From JAEZJZ01 sp050949055 (lineage in GTDB: Bacteria > Bacillota > UBA994 > UBA5500), in assembly GCA_050949055.1 (NCBI GenBank), contig JBMNFA010000008.1, forward strand, positions 1-64,000: DNA of 64,000 nucleotides, written 5' to 3'. Made by a program: the position numbers and the translations under genes. Shown in pieces: positions 59,007 through 64,000 of the stretch. Below the pieces are notes generated by a model. It was not told where the DNA came from, made no database searches, and saw only the letters and a list, made by a program, of their open reading frames with translations. Position 1 is the stretch's first letter. The number at the start of each line of letters is the position of its first letter.

Positions 59007-59507
59007 TTACCCATCGCCTGCCTTGGCGATCATAACTGGCACCTCCGCGGGACCCGCATGGGCAATCCGGGCTGAGGCTGCAGCTGCCAGGCCAGCCACC
59101 AAGTCGTCTAAGAAAGTGTGCACGGCGTATGCATGACCATTGATGGTGCCAAGGATGCCCACCTTCGTCTTGTCCAGATATCCGAAATTGGTCAACCCGA
59201 TGCTCCCGTAGACGTTGGTGATGGATAACGCCAGTATCTCGTCAATGCCAAATAGCGGGTTATCCTCGGCGATCACGCTCTGCAACGGCTCTGGCAGCAG
59301 GCGATGTTCGGCGTATGTGTCCAACAGGATGCCCACCATCAGCGCATACTGCACCTCTCGCTTCGCCAAGACTGCCAGCACGTTTTGTAAACAATAATCG
59401 ATATTCAAGTCAGGATAGTAGGGCCGCTGCAAGACAAAAACCAGCTCTGCCACGTCAGCCAGGGTTACCCCCCGCTCCTCCAGCTGTCTGATCACCAGTT
59501 CCTTCAT
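59007..59507 (-). CDS. pgpA: Phosphatidylglycerophosphatase A family protein (YutG-like)
   Basis: A 166-residue protein of the PgpA/YutG family. Landmarks are RQLEERGVTLADVAELVFVLQ, VLAKREVQYALMVGILLD, DEILALSITNVYGSIGLTNFGYLDK and VHTFLDDLVAGLAAAASARIAH. The membrane content is low, like B. subtilis YutG, which acts in phosphatidylglycerol synthesis as a phosphatase. ATG at 59507 is chosen from AGGAGG about 11 bases upstream; the frame open to 59537 lacks a site. It follows dnaE. Confidence 0.88.
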   Translation of the reverse strand: MKELVIRQLEERGVTLADVAELVFVLQRPYYPDLNIDYCLQNVLAVLAKREVQYALMVGILLDTYAEHRLLPEPLQSVIAEDNPLFGIDEILALSITNVYGSIGLTNFGYLDKTKVGILGTINGHAYAVHTFLDDLVAGLAAAASARIAHAGPAEVPVMIAKAGDG

Positions 59508-59575
59508 CAACTGTTCCACCTCCTGTTGCGCCAACACTGGCAGATTGAGCAGGCTCGCAATGAGCCTGCATCACT

Positions 59576-62500
59576 CTATTCAAGTGTCGACAGGGAGGTG
59601 AATACGGCCTCTTCGCCGAACAGCCGCCTTACTTCGCTGAGCAACCCTTCGCTGCAATCACACCAGTACTTCTCGTCAGTTACAATCAGCTTCTGGTTGC
59701 TGGTTCGCCGCAGATAAACCGGGGTTGGCCCTGGGTAACGGCCGAGTAGCGCCTTCAAGTACCCCAACTGGCCGATCTGGTCGTCGTTGAAGCACACCAG
59801 CAGTGCCTGATCGTCGCCTGCGATCTGCTTTACTGTTTCAGCGATCACACTCATGCTCTCGTCCCGCAGATTAGCCTTGCCTTCGATCACCAGAATACTC
59901 TCTTCGTTGACCAGGTATCCGTACTTTTGTGTGCTCTCAGGAAACAGCACCACTTCGACGGTTCCTTCGTAGTCCTCCACTGTGCAGAACATCATCGGTT
60001 TGCCTGTCTTGGTGGTAATCCGTCTCTTGGCAATCACCCTGCCTCCAATCACCACCGGCGTGCCGTGTGCAAGCTCGGTGATGTCGGTCAACGATACGCT
60101 GATGCGACTTTTCAACGCTTGCCGGTAGCGATCCAACGGATGACCGGAGACGTACATGCCGAGTAATTCCTTCTCCATGGCCAACAATTCATCTGGTGGG
60201 AACTCCGGAGTATCTGGCAGGTTCCACTCCACTTCCGGCGCAGCAACACCCTGCCCCTCCAGCAGGTCAAACAAGGATAGCTGTCCGTTCTGCTTGCTCT
60301 TCTGGTCCGACGCTGCTTTCTCCAAGGCGGAATCTAGAGAAGCCAACAGCTGCGCCCGGTTGGCTCCGGTGCTGGCGAAGGCACCACAACGGATCAGACT
60401 CTCAATCACCCGTTTGTTCACCACCCGTGAATCGACCCTGGAGCAAAAATCGAACAGGGAAGTGAATGGCCCCCCTGACTCACGGGCCGCCACGATGGCA
60501 TCGATGGCTGCATGTCCTACGTTTTTCACCGCTGCCAATCCAAACGACACCTTGCCCCCGCTGGCAGTGAACTTGTGTCGACTAAGGTTCACATCAGGAG
60601 GCACGATCTCCACACCCAACCGCCGGCAGTCCTCTATGTAGGCCTGTACCTTGTCAGAGTTGCCAGCCACACTGGTCAACAGAGCGGCCATGAACTCAGC
60701 AGGGTAGTGGACCTTCAGCCATGCCGTCTGATACGCCAACACCGCGTAGCAAGCCGCATGGCTCTTGTTAAAGGCATATTTTGCGAACTCGGCCATCTCA
60801 TCAAAGACACGATTTGCCACGTCTGCGGGCACGCCCATGCGCTCGGCCCCAGGTACCAATACCTGCCCGGAATCATCGACGATGCCGTGAATGAAATACT
60901 CCCGTTCCTTCTCCATCACTTCCGGCTTCTTTTTGGCCATCGCTCTGCGCACCAGGTCGGCTCTGCCCAGGGAGTAGCCGGCCAATCGGCGGACGATCTG
61001 CTGCACTTGCTCTTGATAGACCAAACACCCGTAAGTAACCTTCAAAATGGGCTCCAACTTGGGGTGAGCGTAGCGGATCAGGCTGGGGTTGTGCTTGTTC
61101 TCAACATACTTCGGTATTTGGTCCATGGGGCCCGGGCGAAACAGCGAGATGCCCGCAATGATGTCTTCAAAGGTTTGCGGCTTCAGCTGGCGCATGAAGT
61201 TGCGCATCCCACCGCCTTCCAACTGGAACACACCCAAGGTTTCGCCCGAGGTGAGCAAATCAAATACAGCCGGGTCGGTGAAGGCCATCTGGTCCAAATC
61301 TATCTCCAAGCCGTGGTTACGGGCGATATCTGCCACCGTATCTGCGATTACAGTCAGAGTGCGCAGACCTAAGAAGTCCATCTTCAACAGGCCCAACTCA
61401 TCAATGGTGGTCCAAGGAAACTGAGTTGTGACGGCATCGCCGTTTCTTGCCAATGGCACCAGCTGGTCCAGCGGCTCTGGGGCGATCACCACTGCAGCCG
61501 CATGGACCGATGAATGACGTGGCAATCCTTCAAGAGCACGAGCGATGTCCAACAATTGTTTGGTAACCTCATCCTGTTCATAAAGCTGCCGCAGTTCTGG
61601 CACTCTTTCCATGGCGCTATCGATGGTGATGTCCAGCTCTGTCGGAATTAGCTTGGCGATGCGATCCCCTTCCGAGAAGCTTAAGCCCAAGACTCTGGCC
61701 ACGTCCCGTACTGCAGCCTTTGCACCCATGGTGCCGAACGTGATGATCTGGCAGACGTTCTCGGCACCATACTTATCGGTGACGTAATCGATCACCTCTG
61801 CCCGCCGCTCATAGCAGAAGTCTGTATCGAAGTCGGGCATAGAGACTCGCTCTTCATTTAGGAAGCGCTCAAAAACCAAATCATATGGTAACGGATCCAG
61901 TCCTGTAATGCCCAGCACATAGGCCACCACGCTGCCAGCGCCAGAACCTCGGCCGATGCCCACTGGGATCTTACGGCTACGGGCATAATTGATGAAGTCC
62001 TGCACAATCAAAAAATAGCTGGCAAAACCCATCTTTTCGATTACAGACAGCTCATAGTTCATCCGCTCGATCACCACATCGCTCGGCTCTGGATAGCGCC
62101 ATTTCAGTCTCTCTTGGCACAGATGGCGCAAATATGTCTCGGCGGTAAATCCTGGCGGCACCTCGTAGATAGGCAGCTTTATTTTGCCAAACTCAAACTC
62201 CACCTGGCAGCGGGAGGCGATCTCCACCGTATTCGCCATCGCCTCACTCACCAACTCCGCTGGCAGATAGCTCAACTTATCCCTGAGCTCGTCTGCCGTC
62301 TTCAGGTGAAACTCCGGCACGAACCGCATGCGGTCCTGTTCGTGCACCGTCTTGCCGGTTTGAATGCAGAGCAGCGCGTCATGAGCTTGATAATCCTCGG
62401 CGTCTACATAATGGGTATCATTGCTGACCACCAAGGGAATGCCTGTCTCATGGTGAATTCTGACCAGCCCATCATTGACTCTCCGCTGCTCAGGCAGCCC

Positions 62501-63037
62501 ATGATCCTGTAGCTCCAGATAGAAATTTCCCGGACCATAAATCTGGTTGTAGCGCAACGCCAATTCCTTGGCTTGCTCATATTGTCCTGCAGTGAGCAGC
62601 GTGGGTATTTGTCCGCCAAGACAAGCGCTGAGTGCGATCAGCCCTTCGTGGCATTGCTCCAGAAGCTCAAGATCCACCCGCGGTCGATAATAGAAACCCT
62701 CTAGAAAACCCTTGCTGACCAACTTGATCAGGCTCTGGTAACCGGCATGGTTTTTCGCCAGCAGCACAAGATGATATTGGCTATCATCCAGCTTCGGTTG
62801 TCGATCAAATCTGGTACGGGTTGCCACGTATACCTCGCATCCGATAATCGGATTAACACCCGCTGCCTTAGCCGCTTTGTAAAAATCGATCACGCCATAC
62901 ATGTTGCCGTGATCGGTGATGGCAATGGACTGTTGACCGAGGGCTTTCGCTTTCTTCACCAATTTGTCTACTCGCGCAGAACCATCTAGCAGACTGAATG
63001 CTGTATGTACATGTAGATGGACGAAACCTTCCGACAA
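59576..63037 (-). CDS. dnaE: DNA polymerase III subunit alpha (DnaE)
   Basis: The replicative polymerase of the DnaE1 type, about 1153 residues. The PHP domain starts FVHLHVHTAFSLLDGSA and has AITDHGNMYGVIDF. The catalytic palm has VGIGRGSGAGSVVAY and SMPDFDTDFCYERR, where the Asp residues bind metal. Further landmarks are GDAVTTQFPWTTIDELGLLKMDFLGL, a helix-hairpin-helix and a C-terminal OB fold (VVIGGRVIAKRRITTKTGKPM). TTG at 63037 is chosen because GAGGTGATATCG precedes it and the PHP domain then starts properly; a GTG at 63064 is an alternative. Confidence 0.95.
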   Translation of the reverse strand: MSEGFVHLHVHTAFSLLDGSARVDKLVKKAKALGQQSIAITDHGNMYGVIDFYKAAKAAGVNPIIGCEVYVATRTRFDRQPKLDDSQYHLVLLAKNHAGYQSLIKLVSKGFLEGFYYRPRVDLELLEQCHEGLIALSACLGGQIPTLLTAGQYEQAKELALRYNQIYGPGNFYLELQDHGLPEQRRVNDGLVRIHHETGIPLVVSNDTHYVDAEDYQAHDALLCIQTGKTVHEQDRMRFVPEFHLKTADELRDKLSYLPAELVSEAMANTVEIASRCQVEFEFGKIKLPIYEVPPGFTAETYLRHLCQERLKWRYPEPSDVVIERMNYELSVIEKMGFASYFLIVQDFINYARSRKIPVGIGRGSGAGSVVAYVLGITGLDPLPYDLVFERFLNEERVSMPDFDTDFCYERRAEVIDYVTDKYGAENVCQIITFGTMGAKAAVRDVARVLGLSFSEGDRIAKLIPTELDITIDSAMERVPELRQLYEQDEVTKQLLDIARALEGLPRHSSVHAAAVVIAPEPLDQLVPLARNGDAVTTQFPWTTIDELGLLKMDFLGLRTLTVIADTVADIARNHGLEIDLDQMAFTDPAVFDLLTSGETLGVFQLEGGGMRNFMRQLKPQTFEDIIAGISLFRPGPMDQIPKYVENKHNPSLIRYAHPKLEPILKVTYGCLVYQEQVQQIVRRLAGYSLGRADLVRRAMAKKKPEVMEKEREYFIHGIVDDSGQVLVPGAERMGVPADVANRVFDEMAEFAKYAFNKSHAACYAVLAYQTAWLKVHYPAEFMAALLTSVAGNSDKVQAYIEDCRRLGVEIVPPDVNLSRHKFTASGGKVSFGLAAVKNVGHAAIDAIVAARESGGPFTSLFDFCSRVDSRVVNKRVIESLIRCGAFASTGANRAQLLASLDSALEKAASDQKSKQNGQLSLFDLLEGQGVAAPEVEWNLPDTPEFPPDELLAMEKELLGMYVSGHPLDRYRQALKSRISVSLTDITELAHGTPVVIGGRVIAKRRITTKTGKPMMFCTVEDYEGTVEVVLFPESTQKYGYLVNEESILVIEGKANLRDESMSVIAETVKQIAGDDQALLVCFNDDQIGQLGYLKALLGRYPGPTPVYLRRTSNQKLIVTDEKYWCDCSEGLLSEVRRLFGEEAVFTSLSTLE

Positions 63038-63193
63038 CGATATCACCTCATTGCTGTTCTCCACTGTCTTTGGTTTCTTGCTGCTTTGGCTTGTTTCCTG
63101 CTTGCGCCAAAGATTGGTTCTTGCGATATGACGTTTCTATGTCGATGAACGTGCACAGATTGATGGTTACATAACACTTGGTATAAACTACTT

Positions 63194-63222
63194 TTGACGA
63201 CATGCATGCATTTATGTATACT
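63194..63222 (+). promoter_or_regulatory. Sigma-A-type promoter of the c-di-AMP riboswitch gene
   Basis: TTGACG (63194-63199), 17 bases, TATACT (63217-63222). Confidence 0.85.
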
Positions 63223-63228
63223 AACCAC

Positions 63229-63362
63229 ATGAGCCGAATCGGAACAAAACAGCTAGTTCCGTACGGGGGATAAAAGCATTGGGGTGAATCGATGCTCTGC
63301 ATCGTAGGGAACTTCCTTTCTTTTCCAAACCCGGCAACTAACCTCGGAGGCTTTAGCAGAAA
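63229..63362 (+). ncRNA. ydaO-yuaA (cyclic di-AMP) riboswitch
   Basis: Contains the family signatures in order: GAGCCGAATCGGAACAAAAC, CGTACGGGGGATAAAAGC, TTGGGGTGAATCGATGC, GCATCGTAGGGAACTTCC, AACCCGGCAACTAACCTCGG and AGGCTTTAGCAGAAAGG. The order and wording follow the ydaO consensus. It ends at the Shine-Dalgarno sequence of the hydrolase gene. ydaO switches turn genes off when c-di-AMP is high. I did not locate a separate terminator, so control may act on translation start. Confidence 0.92.
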
Positions 63363-63369
63363 GGTGGCC

Positions 63370-64000
63370 GTGACGTTGTCCAAAGCACGACCATTGCTGC
63401 TATTCCTGATTCTACTGCTGACCATGACAGGAACAGCTCATGCGGCCCTGGGCGACACCGTCTTGCGGCGGGGAGCCCAGGGAGGAGACGTATGGCAACT
63501 GCAGCAGTACCTACGTCAACTGCAGTTGTTATCTGTGGAACCAACCGGCTATTTTGGCCGCTTGACTGACGCTGCTGTGCGCCAGTTTCAGGCACAAAAT
63601 GGGTTGCAGTGCGACGGTCTGGTTGGGCCGTTGACATCTGCAGCACTGGTACGGGCGGCTTCCCCTAGCTTCCACGTCGTCCAGGCGGGCGACACGCTGT
63701 GGGCAATTGCCAACCGCTATTCCATGGACGTTTTCTCGTTGAGAGCAGCCAACGGCATCACTGGAGACCTGATTTTCCCCGGGCAAAGACTGCGTCTGGT
63801 CACCCAGACCGCCCGTCCAGCTCGCGGGAGTTTCAGCCGTAGCGATCTAGAACTACTCGCTAGCTTGGTGCACGCTGAGGCTTCCGGAGAGCCTTATCAG
63901 GGTAAGGTAGCCGTAGCCGCTGTTGTTCTCAACCGCATAGACAGCCCGCTGTTTCCTAACACACTCCGGGGAGTCATCTACCAGCCGTATCAGTTTGAAC
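63370..64000 (+). CDS. LysM/SleB-type cell-wall hydrolase, partial
   Basis: Continues past the right edge; about 210 residues are visible. After a signal peptide (about residues 1-24) come a peptidoglycan-binding repeat (GGDVWQLQQYLRQLQLL, FGRLTDAAVRQFQAQNGL), a LysM domain (VVQAGDTLWAIANRYSMD, LIFPGQRLRLV) and the start of a Hydrolase_2/SleB domain (LELLASLVHAEASGEPYQGK, VVLNRIDSPLFPNTLRGVIY). The catalytic Glu is in HAEASGE. GTG at 63370 follows GAAAGG; a TTG lies two codons further. It is controlled by the c-di-AMP riboswitch immediately upstream. Confidence 0.9.
   Translation, partial: MTLSKARPLLLFLILLLTMTGTAHAALGDTVLRRGAQGGDVWQLQQYLRQLQLLSVEPTGYFGRLTDAAVRQFQAQNGLQCDGLVGPLTSAALVRAASPSFHVVQAGDTLWAIANRYSMDVFSLRAANGITGDLIFPGQRLRLVTQTARPARGSFSRSDLELLASLVHAEASGEPYQGKVAVAAVVLNRIDSPLFPNTLRGVIYQPYQFE

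Noticed and set aside
60512..61372. 286-codon plus-strand frame opposite dnaE
   Set aside because: Antisense to dnaE, no domain content, no start signal.
1..64000. CRISPR array
   Set aside because: No regularly spaced identical direct repeats were seen; the repeats found are dispersed palindromes.

Overview
This window comes from an endospore-forming, anaerobic member of the Bacillota, most likely Clostridia in the broad sense. The evidence is the gene content. Spore genes include gpr (cut by the left edge), sleB-ypeB, a second sleB-type hydrolase, ytaF and a DUF1657 gene. Gram-positive RNA switches are present (T-box, ydaO and yybP-ykoY riboswitches). Shine-Dalgarno sites are strong and GTG or TTG starts are frequent. 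There is an ATP-type PEP carboxykinase and a ferredoxin-like aldo-keto reductase. I cannot name the species. Base composition looks moderately GC-rich by eye; I did not compute it.

Layout. 0-12 kb: gpr, a holin-like membrane protein, rpsT, holA, comEC, the ypeB/sleB germination pair, a small Cys protein, comEA, a PhoPR-type two-component system and pckA. 12-20.4 kb: two tandem paralogous four-gene operons of conserved membrane proteins of unknown function. They are separated by a class C-like group II intron inserted directly behind the terminator of the upstream operon. This is the best candidate for an undescribed system. 20.7-30 kb: a GAF-GGDEF protein, a frameshifted M20 amidohydrolase, a MurA homologue with Asp in place of the catalytic Cys, a permease behind a manganese-type riboswitch, a NYN-domain protein, an RlmM-like methyltransferase and a CPBP-like protein. 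30-40 kb: two tRNA-Leu genes, a lytic transglycosylase, coaE, ytaF, mutM, polA, an anti-sigma/ECF sigma pair, yhbY, DUF421 and DUF1657 genes, and a third tRNA-Leu. 40-44 kb: small Cys-rich proteins, a 58-residue membrane protein, an MFS and a DMT transporter. 44-50 kb: a complete opp/dpp-type oligopeptide ABC operon behind a T-box whose specifier reads as Leu (CUC). 50-56.5 kb: a flavoprotein, a Cys/Met-type PLP lyase, a nitrilase-family amidase and a Nudix protein. A RAYT-type transposase and many copies of its presumed REP palindrome lie among them. 56.5-64 kb: aldo-keto reductase, pfkA, a DUF2007-like protein, pgpA, dnaE, and at the right edge a LysM/SleB hydrolase behind a c-di-AMP riboswitch.

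How the parts work together. Housekeeping replication and repair genes (holA, polA, mutM, dnaE) and carbon-node enzymes (pckA, pfkA) are interleaved with competence genes (comEA, comEC) and spore germination genes. Regulation visible in the DNA is mostly RNA-based: three cis-acting switches, plus many intrinsic terminators. The Leu T-box and the tRNA-Leu genes agree with each other: a GAG anticodon reads CUC, and the UGGU bulge pairs with the ACCA end. Most genes lie on the minus strand.
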